Origin: Bifidobacterium vansinderenii
Lineage (GTDB): Bacteria > Actinomycetota > Actinomycetes > Actinomycetales > Bifidobacteriaceae
Direction: 5' to 3'
NCBI RefSeq assembly: GCF_002234915.1
Contig: NZ_NEWD01000014.1
Location: 31,668-95,667 of the forward strand
Length of the DNA stretch: 64,000 nt
The position numbers were made by a program, and so were the translations under genes. Positions within the stretch are counted from its first letter, which is position 1, and each line of letters starts with the position of its first letter. The notes under the pieces were generated by a model. It was not told the DNA's origin. It did not search any database and worked only from the letters and a program-made list of their open reading frames with translations. Shown here piece by piece: positions 1 to 11,874 of the stretch.

Positions 1-468
1 CTGGCCGTTCTCGTCGTCCCACTCGGCCGTGATGTCGAGCCAGCGGCGACGCACCGCCTGGTAGCCATCGAAGCTCAGGCAACCCTCGTAGAAGCTGGCG
101 GTCTTGTCTCCCACCGGCGTGTACACGGGGTTGATGATCACGTGGAACGGGAACTCGGCCACCTCGCGCGGATCGTCCTCGTCATCACGGATGTGATCCT
201 CCACCACGGCCATGGCGAGACCCAGACCGATCTGAGTGGCCGCGAGTCCGACGCCGGGGGCCTCAAGCATGGTGTGGCGCATGGTCTCGATAAGCTTCTT
301 CAGCGTATTCTTCGACAGCTGCCCCGCGTAGCGCACGGTCTGTTGACGCAGCACCGGCTCGCCGGCCTGCACGATGGGTAGCAGTCCGTCGTTGGCCTTG
401 GCGTCCTTGAGCATGAGCTCCACATCGCGATTGAGCGCCATGTCGACCTTGCTGTTCTTTCCAAACAT
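1..468 (-). CDS. def: Peptide deformylase, 3' end outside the window
   Basis: Metalloenzyme that removes the N-formyl group from nascent proteins in the cytoplasm. The 156 visible codons show motif 1, GVGLAATQIG, at residues 72-81, and motif 2, EGCLS, with the metal-binding Cys at about residue 130. The third motif (HExxH) would lie beyond the window edge, so the gene is cut by the window, not shown to be broken. The start ATG at 468 follows a good Shine-Dalgarno (AAAGGAG, about 7 bases upstream). The N-terminus carries a charged stretch of about 25 residues before the first conserved strand. It lies about 100 bp downstream of glmM on the same strand and may share its transcript. Confidence 0.93.
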   Translation of the reverse strand, partial: MFGKNSKVDMALNRDVELMLKDAKANDGLLPIVQAGEPVLRQQTVRYAGQLSKNTLKKLIETMRHTMLEAPGVGLAATQIGLGLAMAVVEDHIRDDEDDPREVAEFPFHVIINPVYTPVGDKTASFYEGCLSFDGYQAVRRRWLDITAEWDDENGQ

Positions 469-569
469 ATCGATTCTCCTTTGAATAGGTCGCGCCTCGC
501 GCTGCCGGCGCGGCAACGAGAGGCGCGAACATACGGGATACGGGATCGCCTATGGGCGAATACCGACGA

Positions 570-1940
570 TTACAGGGCGAGCTCGTCGGCCACGACCTGG
601 GCCAGACGGGCGCACACCTCGTCGGCCTGCTCCTGCGTGGCGGCCTCGGCCATCACGCGCACCAGCGGCTCGGTGCCGGACGGGCGCAGCAGCACGCGGC
701 CGGTGTCGCCGAGCAGCTTCTCTTCGCGTTCCACAGCAGCCTGCACCTTGGCATTCGTGCTGGCGGCCATCTTGTCGACGTTCGGCACGTTGACGAGCTG
801 CTGCGGCAGCTGCGGGAAGTCGGCGGCCAGCTCCTTGAGGCTCTTGCCGGACTTGACGACCTCGTTGCACAGCGTGAGCGCGGTGAGCGTGCCGTCGCCG
901 GTGGTGGCGAACTCGCGGTTGATCACATGGCCGGACTGCTCGCCGCCCAGCGAGTAGTCGCCCTTGAGCATCTCCTCGAGCACGTAGCGGTCGCCCACGC
1001 TGGTCTGCACGGTCTTGATGCCCATGTCCTTGAGGGCCAGCTTGAGGCCGAGGTTGCTCATCACGGTCACGACGAGCGTGTCGTGGTTGAGCTTGCCCTC
1101 GCGCTTCTTGGCGCGGGCGAGGATGCCCATGATCTGATCGCCGTTGACCATGTTGCCGTCCTCGTCCACGGCGAGGCAGCGATCGGCGTCGCCGTCGAAC
1201 GCCACGCCCATCACGGCGTCAGACGCCTTGACCATGGCCTGCAGCTGCTCGGGGTGCGTGCTGCCGGCGTGCTTGTTGATGTTGTAGCCGTCGGGGGACG
1301 CGTTGATCACGATCACGTCGGCGCCGGCGCGGCGCAGCGCGGTGGGGGCCACCACGGAGGTGGCACCGTTAGCACAGTCGGCCACGATCTTCAGGCCCTT
1401 GAGCGGCTTGGTCTGCGTCTTGTCGTCGTTGAGCGGCGCGATAGCGGAGACCAGATGGTCGATGTACAGCTTGGTGGCGGTCTCCGTGTCATGCGAGATA
1501 CGGCCGACGCCGGCACCGGTCGGACGGTCCCAGTCCTTGCCGAGCACGTCCTCGATCTCGTCCTCCTTGCTGTCGGGCAGCTTGAAGCCGCCGCGCGCGA
1601 AGAACTTGATGCCGTTGTCGGGCATGGGGTTGTGGGACGCGGAGATCACGGCGCCCATCTCGACGTTGAGTACGCTGGTCAGGAAGGCCACGCCGGGCGT
1701 GGGGATGATACCGGCGTCGATCACGTCGAATCCGCCGGCGCTCATGCCTGCGGACAGTGCGGCCGCAAGAAAATCACCGGAAACGCGGGTGTCTCGGCCG
1801 ACCAAGGCACGTCGACGTCCCTCGCTCTGCTCATCCCCCAACACACGGACGGCGGCATCGCCCAGATCGAGCGCAAGCTGTGCGGTCAGATCACGGTTCG
1901 CCAATCCACGAACACCATCGGTTCCGAACATACGTGGCAT
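570..1940 (-). CDS. glmM: Phosphoglucosamine mutase
   Basis: Interconverts glucosamine-6-phosphate and glucosamine-1-phosphate on the route to UDP-GlcNAc for peptidoglycan. The 456 residues match the family length. The N-terminal MFGTDGVRG signature is present. The phosphoserine loop ISASHNP places the catalytic Ser at residue 102. The metal-binding loop DGDADR lies mid-protein, and the C-terminal phosphate-binding loop RPSGTEPLVRVM is intact. The ATG at 1940 is preceded by GAGGA. Full length and all four signature loops make the call secure; phosphomannomutase/phosphoglucomutase relatives are less likely because of the GlmM-type N-terminus. Confidence 0.96.
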   Translation of the reverse strand: MPRMFGTDGVRGLANRDLTAQLALDLGDAAVRVLGDEQSEGRRRALVGRDTRVSGDFLAAALSAGMSAGGFDVIDAGIIPTPGVAFLTSVLNVEMGAVISASHNPMPDNGIKFFARGGFKLPDSKEDEIEDVLGKDWDRPTGAGVGRISHDTETATKLYIDHLVSAIAPLNDDKTQTKPLKGLKIVADCANGATSVVAPTALRRAGADVIVINASPDGYNINKHAGSTHPEQLQAMVKASDAVMGVAFDGDADRCLAVDEDGNMVNGDQIMGILARAKKREGKLNHDTLVVTVMSNLGLKLALKDMGIKTVQTSVGDRYVLEEMLKGDYSLGGEQSGHVINREFATTGDGTLTALTLCNEVVKSGKSLKELAADFPQLPQQLVNVPNVDKMAASTNAKVQAAVEREEKLLGDTGRVLLRPSGTEPLVRVMAEAATQEQADEVCARLAQVVADELAL

Positions 1941-2090
1941 GTTCTGTCATCCTCGCTATCTTAGAAGCATTGATACGTGCACCATGGTACTCAAGACTCC
2001 CCATCAACCGCCGTCGTTGACAAAAATACTGCCCGTTTTCCCCGCATTTGCCGTATGGGCCGCCGACGTCGATCCTCGGCCGGCGAATCG

Positions 2091-2128
2091 TATGATGTGA
2101 TAGGTTCCGATTAGTCGATCGAGGAGAC
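2091..2128 (+). promoter_or_regulatory. Candidate -10 box and leader of the AAA ATPase gene
   Basis: TATGAT at 2091-2096 matches 5 of 6 positions of a sigma-A type -10 box and would start transcription near 2103, leaving a leader of about 25 bases that contains GAGGAG (2121-2126). I see no convincing -35 at the right distance. A perfect TTGACA at 2017-2022 is too far upstream to pair with it. Confidence 0.35.
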
Positions 2129-3337
2129 ATGATGGGCGAAGGCGCGATGCGTCAGGACGGCGTACTGGTCCGAATCACGGGATACGACGAGGGGCGCGCG
2201 CACTACTACGGCGTGATGCCGAACGGTCATGCCACCCAGCTGACCTTTCCCAACCAGGAGGTGCTCGACATCGGCGACGTGATGCTGGTGGGCACGGATT
2301 TCTATGTGAAGGCGCCGGAATCTGCGTGGCCCGTGAAGCCCCGCGTGGGCGTGGTCCGGCGTGCACTCGACGACTGCGTGATCCTGGAAACCTCCGACGG
2401 ACTGGAGATCCTGGAGGGGGATTATCCGCAGAGCATCACGCCGGGCAACACGGTGGAGTTCACCGACCTGTTCGGCATCGAACGCGTGCTGTGGCCCACG
2501 GCCATCCGTCCGGGGGAAAGCGACCACGACGACGACATCAAGCAGTATCGGATCACGCCGGGCGACGATCCGTCGCTCACCTTCGCCTCGTTCGGCGGCT
2601 ATGAGCAGGTGATCGTCCGCGCCAAGGAGTTGATCGAGACCCAGCTCGGCAACAGCGAGCAGATGCGAGCGATCGGCGCGAAGCCGATCAAGGGCGTGAT
2701 CTTCACCGGCGCGCCGGGAACCGGTAAGACCCATCTGGCAAGGATCATCGCCAACGTGGCGGACGCGCAGTTCTATCTCGTCTCCGGGCCGACGATCGTC
2801 AGCAAATACGTGGGCGACAGCGAGGAGACGCTGCGCATGATCTTCGCCGCAGCGCAGAGCGACCGGAGGGCGATCATCTTCTTCGATGAGATCGATTCCA
2901 TCGCCGGTTCCCGTGAATCCGACACGAACGGCGTGGGCAAGCGTCTGGTGGCACAGCTGCTGACGCTAATGGACGGGTTCGCGTCCAAGGGCAATGTGGT
3001 GGTGGTCGCGGCGACCAACCGCATCGAGGACGTCGATCCGGCGCTGCTGCGCCCGGGGCGGTTCGACTGGCAGATCCCGTTCCCCATGCCCAGCGAACAT
3101 GACCGACTGGGGATCCTGCGCGTGCAGGAGCGCGCGCTGCGCACCGAAGGCGAGCTGCCGCTGGCCGAGATCGCCGCCCGTACGGAGGGCTGGAGCGGGG
3201 CGGAGGTGTGCGCTATCTGGACCGAGGCGGCGCTGGTTGCGGCCAGGGACCGGCGCAGCGCAATCCGATCGGATGATCTCATGACCGCGTTCGAACGGGT
3301 CGAGCGCCGTCCGGAGTTGCATCGACACGTCGGGTGA
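2129..3337 (+). CDS. Stand-alone AAA-family ATPase with unknown N-terminal domain
   Basis: 402 residues. The first ~140 form a beta-rich N-domain I do not recognise, possibly an OB- or double-psi-like substrate domain. After that comes one AAA module: Walker A GAPGTGKT at 194-201, Walker B IIFFDEID around 249-256, and the second region of homology ATNRIEDVDPALLRPGRFD with the expected Arg fingers, then a small alpha-helical lid. The pore-loop region reads KYVGDSEE. This is the Cdc48/proteasomal-ATPase/FtsH type of AAA domain, so a ring-forming unfoldase or remodelling role is likely. It is shorter than the actinobacterial ARC/Mpa proteins and has no obvious N-terminal coiled coil, so I do not call it Mpa. 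The second ATG (2132) sits at a better distance from GAGGAG than the first. The substrate and any partner protease are unknown. Confidence 0.85.
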   Translation: MMGEGAMRQDGVLVRITGYDEGRAHYYGVMPNGHATQLTFPNQEVLDIGDVMLVGTDFYVKAPESAWPVKPRVGVVRRALDDCVILETSDGLEILEGDYPQSITPGNTVEFTDLFGIERVLWPTAIRPGESDHDDDIKQYRITPGDDPSLTFASFGGYEQVIVRAKELIETQLGNSEQMRAIGAKPIKGVIFTGAPGTGKTHLARIIANVADAQFYLVSGPTIVSKYVGDSEETLRMIFAAAQSDRRAIIFFDEIDSIAGSRESDTNGVGKRLVAQLLTLMDGFASKGNVVVVAATNRIEDVDPALLRPGRFDWQIPFPMPSEHDRLGILRVQERALRTEGELPLAEIAARTEGWSGAEVCAIWTEAALVAARDRRSAIRSDDLMTAFERVERRPELHRHVG

Positions 3338-3371
3338 ACGACCGGCAACAAGACGACAACAAGACGACAAA

Positions 3372-3414
3372 GGGTGCCGTCCCTGCCCGGCAAAACCGGT
3401 ACGGAACGGCACCC
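3372..3414. terminator. Hairpin between convergent genes
   Basis: GGGTGCCGT at 3372-3380 pairs perfectly with ACGGCACCC at 3406-3414, between the convergent AAA ATPase and thiC genes. There is no long T tract, but the position fits a bidirectional terminator. Confidence 0.6.
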
Positions 3415-3451
3415 GTGAAAGTCGACGATGCTCAGCCGATGATCGAACAGG

Positions 3452-6296
<2,845 letters not shown>

Positions 6297-6409
6297 ACGT
6301 CTTCTACGCTATCACCGCATGCAATGATTTCCACTATCGCTCTGGCGTGTCGTGTAAGTTCGTGGTAGGTAATCACGTTCTGCGAGCGTCGGTTCACGCC
6401 GTTCCTGCA

Positions 6410-7957
6410 CTACTCCCGTGCGATGGTGGTGTCGGCGAGCTTGTACTCCCCCAATGTGGTGACGGTGAAATCCTTCACCTGGTCGCGTACGGCGAACAGG
6501 CCGGGCTTATACACCAGTGGAATCTCGGGGGCCTCGTCGGCGATGATCTGCTGTACTTCGGCGTAGTACTTGAGTCTGGTCGCACGGTCGGAGTCGGCGG
6601 CGGCCTTGTTGATCAGATCGTCCACTTGGGGATTGTCGTATCCGGAGTTCACGTTCGCGCTGGACGAGAACATGTACTGCATCCATTCGTCGGGGTCGGA
6701 GATGTCGTTGGTCATCTCGAACATGGCCACATCGAAGTCGCCGGACGTGCGATTGGAATACACGGTGGTGGAGTCCAGCGTCTGCAATGTCACGTCCACG
6801 CCGAGTTCCTTCCACGACTCCTGCAGGATCTGCGCCAGCATCGACTTTTCCGGATCGCCGGACTGCACCTGGATCGTCAGCGAGAAATGTTTGGGAGCGT
6901 TCGACTTGGCGAGTTCGCCCTTGGCCTTCTTCATGCTGTATTGGAGGTCCTTCACGTCCTTGGAGTAGCCCATGAGGTTCTTCGACAGCATGGAGTTCGC
7001 CGATTCGGCCTGACCGTAGTACACGGCGCGCACGATGGCCTGCTTGTCGATGGCGTAGGCGAGCGCGCGGCGTACGTGCACGTCGTCGAGCGGCTTTTTG
7101 CGGTTGTTGAGGTTCACCCAGATCAATGATGTGGACGGGAACGATGCGACGTGCACGTTCTTGGTCTTGTTGAGCGCCGATACGGATACCGCGGTGGGGA
7201 ATTCGTCGATCTGCGCCTGGCCGGACTGGACCATCTGACTGCGCGTGTTGGCGTCGGCCACGTATTTGAAGGTCACCGAGTTCAGCCGCGGCCTATTCTT
7301 CTCCCAGTAGTCGTCGTTTCGTACGAATCTGATGTAGTCGCCCTTCTTCCATTCGCCCACCTTGTATGGTCCGGTGCCAATGGGATGGGAGCGGAATTCG
7401 GTCTCGCTCATGCCGGCGAAGTCGGCGGGCATGATCGATATGGCGGACATCGATAGGTCGCTGAGCAGCGGCGCCCATGGTTCGGACAGATCGAGCCGTA
7501 CCGTGTAGTCGTCGATCACGTCCACGCCGCTGATCGCCTCGAACAGGAACTGCCACGGCTTGTCGTCGCGGGCGGTGCGGGCGAAGTCGATGGAGAACTT
7601 CACGTCCTTGGCGGTCATTTCGGCACCGTTGTGGAAGGTCACGCCGTGACGCAGACGGAACGTCCATGACAATCCGTCGTCGGACTCCTGCCAGGATTCC
7701 GCCAGTCCCGGTTCCACGCCCGAACCGTCGGTCTTGTTGCGGGTAAGGGTCTGGTAGACCTGCTGGATGGCCCAGATGTCACCGTTGCTGTATCCGGTGG
7801 CGGGCAGCATGTCGGTGGTCTCCAGCGAGCGCGCCACTACCAAGTCCTGGGTGTCGGCCGCGGTCGATTGGGAGCCGCATGCCGCCATGGATACGGTCAT
7901 CACCACGGCAAGCGCCACGGCCGCCGCCCTGCGCATCATCGATATCGTTCGCATCAT
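6410..7957 (-). CDS. Oligopeptide ABC transporter, substrate-binding lipoprotein
   Basis: 515 residues, SBP_bac_5 family (dipeptide/oligopeptide/nickel-binding). A signal peptide with lipobox SMAAC puts the lipidated Cys at residue 27, so the protein is tethered to the outer face of the membrane. The family core is visible in WTFRLRHGVTFHNG and HPIGTGPYKVGEW. The ATG at 7957 has AAGGAG five bases upstream and overlaps the stop of the preceding ATPase gene (ATGA), so translation is coupled. Unusually for such operons it is the last gene instead of the first. The ligand cannot be read from sequence; peptide is likely given the aminopeptidase upstream. Confidence 0.93.
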   Translation of the reverse strand: MMRTISMMRRAAAVALAVVMTVSMAACGSQSTAADTQDLVVARSLETTDMLPATGYSNGDIWAIQQVYQTLTRNKTDGSGVEPGLAESWQESDDGLSWTFRLRHGVTFHNGAEMTAKDVKFSIDFARTARDDKPWQFLFEAISGVDVIDDYTVRLDLSEPWAPLLSDLSMSAISIMPADFAGMSETEFRSHPIGTGPYKVGEWKKGDYIRFVRNDDYWEKNRPRLNSVTFKYVADANTRSQMVQSGQAQIDEFPTAVSVSALNKTKNVHVASFPSTSLIWVNLNNRKKPLDDVHVRRALAYAIDKQAIVRAVYYGQAESANSMLSKNLMGYSKDVKDLQYSMKKAKGELAKSNAPKHFSLTIQVQSGDPEKSMLAQILQESWKELGVDVTLQTLDSTTVYSNRTSGDFDVAMFEMTNDISDPDEWMQYMFSSSANVNSGYDNPQVDDLINKAAADSDRATRLKYYAEVQQIIADEAPEIPLVYKPGLFAVRDQVKDFTVTTLGEYKLADTTIARE

Positions 7958-8883
7958 GCCTGCTCCTTGTTCCGTTCCGCCGACAGTCGTTCCACATAGG
8001 CGCTAGACAGTTTGGGAATGGCGTCGATCAGCCGTCGCGTATACGCGTTCGTCGGATTGCTGAACACCTGCTCGGTGGGGCCTTCCTCCACCAGATCGCC
8101 GTGGTAGATCACATAGGTGCGTTCGCAGATGGAGCGCACGATGTTCAGGTCGTGCGAGATGAACAGGATCGACAGGTCGAGTCGTCGGTTGAGGTCCATG
8201 AGCAGGTTGATGATGCCCGCCTGCACGGAGACGTCGAGCGCGGCAGTGGGTTCGTCGGCGATGAGCAGCCATGGGCGTACGGCGAGCGCACGGGCGATGG
8301 CCACGCGTTGGCGTTGGCCGCCGGACATCTCCGCGGGCAGCGCGTCGAGCATTTCCGCCGGCAGTTCGACCAGGTTCATCAGGTATTCGCAGTAGTCGTC
8401 GGCCTGCGTGACCATGACCACCTTGTGGTAGAGGATCACTTCGCGCAGCATCTTGCGTACGGTCAGGCGCGGGTCGAGCGAGGCGTATGGGTCCTGAAAG
8501 ACCATTTGGATTTCGCGCCATTGTTCGCGTGTGCGTTGGTGTCCGAGCTCGTGACCGTCGAATTCGATGACGCCCGTGTAGTTGTCGTTGAGTCCGACGA
8601 CGGCGCGGGAGATGGTGGATTTGCCTGAGCCGGATTCGCCTACGAGTCCGACGATCTCGCCGAGATCCACATGCAGGTTGGCGTGTTTGACGGCGGTGAA
8701 TCGGGTCTTGCGGCCGTGCTGGCGGGTGACGAATTCGATGTTCAGGCCGCGTACGTCGAGCAGTCGGGTCTGGCGTGGGCTTGGTTTGGAGGCGTCGCCG
8801 AAGGGGTTGATGATGCGCCCTTCGATGCCGGACCGTTCCGCCTTGGCTTCTGCCGTGGCGATCATGTCGTTCCATGTGGCCAT
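7954..8883 (-). CDS. Oligopeptide ABC transporter ATPase, DppF/OppF type
   Basis: 309 residues from the ATG at 8883 (MATWNDMIATAE), chosen because AAGGGAGA sits just upstream. An in-frame extension to 9075 overlaps the preceding gene and is rejected. Walker A GESGSGKS, the signature LSGGQ-type motif (MSGGQRQRV), Walker B LLIADEPTAALD and the switch His (FISHDL) are all present. The C-terminal tail carries the oligopeptide-type region EEGPTEQVFSNP. It lies 2 bp after the partner ATPase stop codon. It powers import together with that partner. Confidence 0.93.
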   Translation of the reverse strand: MATWNDMIATAEAKAERSGIEGRIINPFGDASKPSPRQTRLLDVRGLNIEFVTRQHGRKTRFTAVKHANLHVDLGEIVGLVGESGSGKSTISRAVVGLNDNYTGVIEFDGHELGHQRTREQWREIQMVFQDPYASLDPRLTVRKMLREVILYHKVVMVTQADDYCEYLMNLVELPAEMLDALPAEMSGGQRQRVAIARALAVRPWLLIADEPTAALDVSVQAGIINLLMDLNRRLDLSILFISHDLNIVRSICERTYVIYHGDLVEEGPTEQVFSNPTNAYTRRLIDAIPKLSSAYVERLSAERNKEQA

Positions 8884-8885
8884 GA

Positions 8886-9752
8886 TCAGTCTCCCTTCTC
8901 GCTGGTCTTGTCGTCGATTGCGCCGGTGTTCGTCGCGGCCCGCATGGCGCCTTTGAGATATGGCGTGGAGCTGAGCAGCTGGCGTGTGTAGTCGTCCTGT
9001 GGGGTGTCGAATACGTCGCGCAGCGTACCGTCCTCCACGATCGAACCGTGATAGATCACGCTGAGTGTTTCGCACAGTTGGGAGACGACGGCCAGATCAT
9101 GCGTCACGTACAGCAGTGCGGTGCCGGAGTCGGCGACGGATCGGAAGATGTCGAGGATCTGACGCTGGATGGTCACGTCGAGCGCGGTGGTGGGCTCGTC
9201 GCATAGCAGTACCTTGGGCTTGCAGGCGATGGCCGCGGCGATCATCACACGCTGCCGCATGCCGCCGGACAATTCGAATGGGTAAGAGTCGAACCGGTCC
9301 TCGGGATTGGTGATGCCCACGCTCGTCATGAGTTCGATGGCCCGGGATCTGGCGGCGGCACGGCTGAGATGCTCCTGCTCGCGCAGCGCGTCCACAATCT
9401 GCCAGCCGACCTTCATGATGGGGTTCAACGCCACGGCGGGCTCCTGAAACACCATGGACACACCCTTGCCGCGCATGGAGGAATCGTAGTTCGGCGCATC
9501 CGGTCCAAGCACTTCGTGTCCGCAGATTCGAATGAGGCCAGAGCGGTAGTGGGCGCCTTTGGAGAACAGTCCCATCACGGCGCGCAACGTCAGGCTTTTG
9601 CCGGAACCGGATTCGCCCACCAGACCGTGGGATTCGCCGGGACGCACGCGGATGGTGAGGCCCTTCACTGCGGGCACGCGTTCGCCGTGCTTGTCCACGT
9701 CGATGGTGAGATCGACGATTTCGAGTGCGTATTCGTAATCATGGGCGGTCAT
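8886..9752 (-). CDS. Oligopeptide ABC transporter ATPase, DppD/OppD type
   Basis: 288 residues with Walker [21 protein letters not shown] (Q-loop), signature LSGGMRQRV, Walker [12 protein letters not shown] and switch His in YVTHDLAVV. This is the OppD-like half of the ATPase heterodimer. The ATG at 9752 lies 1 bp after the TAA stop of the permease gene, indicating tight coupling. Confidence 0.93.
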   Translation of the reverse strand: MTAHDYEYALEIVDLTIDVDKHGERVPAVKGLTIRVRPGESHGLVGESGSGKSLTLRAVMGLFSKGAHYRSGLIRICGHEVLGPDAPNYDSSMRGKGVSMVFQEPAVALNPIMKVGWQIVDALREQEHLSRAAARSRAIELMTSVGITNPEDRFDSYPFELSGGMRQRVMIAAAIACKPKVLLCDEPTTALDVTIQRQILDIFRSVADSGTALLYVTHDLAVVSQLCETLSVIYHGSIVEDGTLRDVFDTPQDDYTRQLLSSTPYLKGAMRAATNTGAIDDKTSEKGD

Positions 9753-9753
9753 G

Positions 9754-10644
9754 TTAGCGCCTCACTTTCAGCACATTGGCAAGTCCGTCGCCGATGAACG
9801 ACAGTGCCAGGGAGATCAGGACGATGACGATGGTGGGGATGACGGTGAGGCTGTAGACGCCGGCGGCGAGGAACTGCTGTCCGTCGTTCATCATCTGTCC
9901 CCAATCGGGGGTGGGTGGCACGATGCCGAGTCCGAAGTAGCTGAGCGTGACGATGATGCCGAGGTTCACCACGATGTCGCTCATGGCGTAGACGATGCCC
10001 TGCGAGGCGATGTTGGGGATCACGTGCCGGAACAGGACCCACCCGTCGGAGAAGCCTGACGCCTTGCAGCTGGCGATGAACTCGCGATCACGCAGGATCA
10101 GCGTCTCGCCGCGGCTGATGCGCGTGTATGGCACCCAAGAGACGGCGGAGATGGCGATGAAGATGGACATGCCGCCGTTGCCGAGCACGAACACCAGTAC
10201 GATGACCAGCACGTAGAACGGGAAGGACGAGACCAGATCGGCGAGTCGCATGATCACGGTGGGCAACGGACCATCGAAGTAGCCGGCCACCGCGCCCAGG
10301 ATAGTGCCGATCACCAGCGGTGTGAATACGGCCATGACGGCGACGAACAGATCAATGCGTCCGCCGTACAGCAGTCTCGCCCAGATGTCGCGCCCATACT
10401 GGTCGGTGCCGAGCGGATGCGCGGACGACGATCCCAGCATGGCCTCACGCAGGCTCTGATGCGTGGGATCGTAGGGGGTGAGCAGTGGCGCGGCGATGAC
10501 GAGCAGTGCGATCAGCCCGAGCAGTACGCAGCCGATGACGATCTCGACGTTGACGTGGCGCCGTGTGCGTAGCTTGGTTCCGGTGAGCTTGATCCGGGCA
10601 TAGTCCTTGCTGGCCTGAGCCACGGGAATCCTGGTTTCCGACAT
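9754..10644 (-). CDS. Oligopeptide ABC transporter permease, DppC/OppC type
   Basis: 296 residues from the ATG at 10644, which has GAGGAG six bases upstream. A start 18 bp earlier (10662), which overlaps the preceding stop by 4 bp, has no ribosome site. It has an N-terminal membrane segment (VIGCVLLGLIALLVIAAPLL), the typical DppC phrase HPLGTDQYGRDIWARLLYGG, about six membrane spans in all, and the EAA-type loop facing the ATPase (SRGETLILRDREFIASCKA). Confidence 0.92.
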   Translation of the reverse strand: MSETRIPVAQASKDYARIKLTGTKLRTRRHVNVEIVIGCVLLGLIALLVIAAPLLTPYDPTHQSLREAMLGSSSAHPLGTDQYGRDIWARLLYGGRIDLFVAVMAVFTPLVIGTILGAVAGYFDGPLPTVIMRLADLVSSFPFYVLVIVLVFVLGNGGMSIFIAISAVSWVPYTRISRGETLILRDREFIASCKASGFSDGWVLFRHVIPNIASQGIVYAMSDIVVNLGIIVTLSYFGLGIVPPTPDWGQMMNDGQQFLAAGVYSLTVIPTIVIVLISLALSFIGDGLANVLKVRR

Positions 10645-10658
10645 GTCGTTCTCCTCTC

Positions 10659-11603
10659 TCATCCACGTTTGGCGGCACGCGGATCGAGTGCGCCGTATAC
10701 GAGATCGGTGATCAGGTAGACCAGCACCACGATGATGCCGAACACCACGGTGAGGGTCTGCACCACGGGAAGGTCGCGCTTCATCACGGAATCCATGAGC
10801 AGCTGGCCAAGGCCGGGGACCGCGAACACGTTCTCCACCACGAGCGTGCCTCCCACCAGGAATCCGACCTGGATGCCGAGCACGGAGACCGCGGAGATGG
10901 ACCCGTTACGCAACGCGTAGTCGAACAGCACGGCGTGGGAGCTCAGCCCCTTGGCCCTGCCGAAGTTCACGTATTCGCTGTTCACGGAGTCCTGCAACGA
11001 CTGCGTGAGGCTACGGATGATGATCGGCGCGATGGAGACGGCCACCGCGAACGAGGGCAGGACGAGCGCGGCGATATCTACTCCTCCGGAGACCGAGCCG
11101 ATGGGGAACCATCCAAGCTGGATGGCGAAGATCTGCAACAGGATCGCGCCGAGGAAGAACGTGGGCCATCCCTGTGCCACGGCGTTGAGCACGCGAACGA
11201 ATTCGGTCACCACGCGCGAACCGCTGGTGGCCACCCAGACGCTCAGTGGCAGGGCGATGAGCACGGCGAATACCGCTGCCAGCACCATGATGATCAACGT
11301 GACCGGCAGACGAGTGGCAATGAGTTCCGACACCGGCGCCTTGGCGGAATATGAGGTGCCGAGGTTCCCGGTGCACAGATCGCCGAGGAATCGCAGATAC
11401 TGTCGCCAGAGCGGATCGTTGAGCCCCCAGGATTCACGCAGCGCGGCTAGCGCCTGTCTGCTGGCCTTGGGGCCGAGCGCCTGCACGGCCGGGTCTCCGG
11501 GGGTGAGCTTGAGCAGGAAGAAGGTGAGTGTGGCGCAACCCCATACGGTGGGGATGAGCAGCAGCAGTCGTTTTCCTATGTATAGCCATTTCAATCCACT
11601 CAT
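10659..11603 (-). CDS. Oligopeptide ABC transporter permease, DppB/OppB type
   Basis: 314 residues, first gene of the transporter operon. It has the classic DppB N-terminus (RLLLLIPTVWG, then FFLLKLTPGDPA), about six membrane spans, and the EAA loop SVNSEYVNFGRAKGLSSHAV. The ATG at 11603 follows AAGGACC. A gap of 271 bp separates it from the PucR regulator gene upstream, the only place in the operon large enough for a promoter of its own. Confidence 0.92.
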   Translation of the reverse strand: MSGLKWLYIGKRLLLLIPTVWGCATLTFFLLKLTPGDPAVQALGPKASRQALAALRESWGLNDPLWRQYLRFLGDLCTGNLGTSYSAKAPVSELIATRLPVTLIIMVLAAVFAVLIALPLSVWVATSGSRVVTEFVRVLNAVAQGWPTFFLGAILLQIFAIQLGWFPIGSVSGGVDIAALVLPSFAVAVSIAPIIIRSLTQSLQDSVNSEYVNFGRAKGLSSHAVLFDYALRNGSISAVSVLGIQVGFLVGGTLVVENVFAVPGLGQLLMDSVMKRDLPVVQTLTVVFGIIVVLVYLITDLVYGALDPRAAKRG

Positions 11604-11874
11604 GGTCCTTGCTTCCTCTCGTATAGGGTTCTGTACGGGATTGTTCCTCGCCGGGAAGCCTTGGACAATGGACGATCAATACAGTTGATTCACGATAATG
11701 GACACTATATCCATCAATGCATTGGTGTGAAACAATGCCTATCATATGGATGATGATGGCCGATAACCGTTGGAATTACAGACGATTCGTGTGATTCCGC
11801 CGATGTCGGCACACCATTGTGCGTAACATGCGGAACACATGACCGCAGAAAGAATCTAACGTGGAATTTACATG
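11604..11874 (-). promoter_or_regulatory. Regulatory gap before the peptide-transporter operon, with a palindrome
   Basis: This 271-bp gap is clearly richer in A+T than its surroundings. It contains CAATGCATTG, a perfect 10-bp palindrome that extends to a 16-bp near-palindrome at 11712-11727, a plausible operator. TATAGT on the minus strand, just downstream of the palindrome, is a possible -10 box, but I see no good -35. The natural candidate regulator is the adjacent PucR-type protein; that link is inference. Confidence 0.4.

Noticed and set aside
2129..3337. Mpa/ARC proteasomal ATPase
   Set aside because: Too short, with no N-terminal coiled coil; no Pup-pathway gene is nearby.
11712..11727. 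Terminator
   Set aside because: The palindrome has no loop, is AT-rich and lies in a promoter gap; an operator is more likely.
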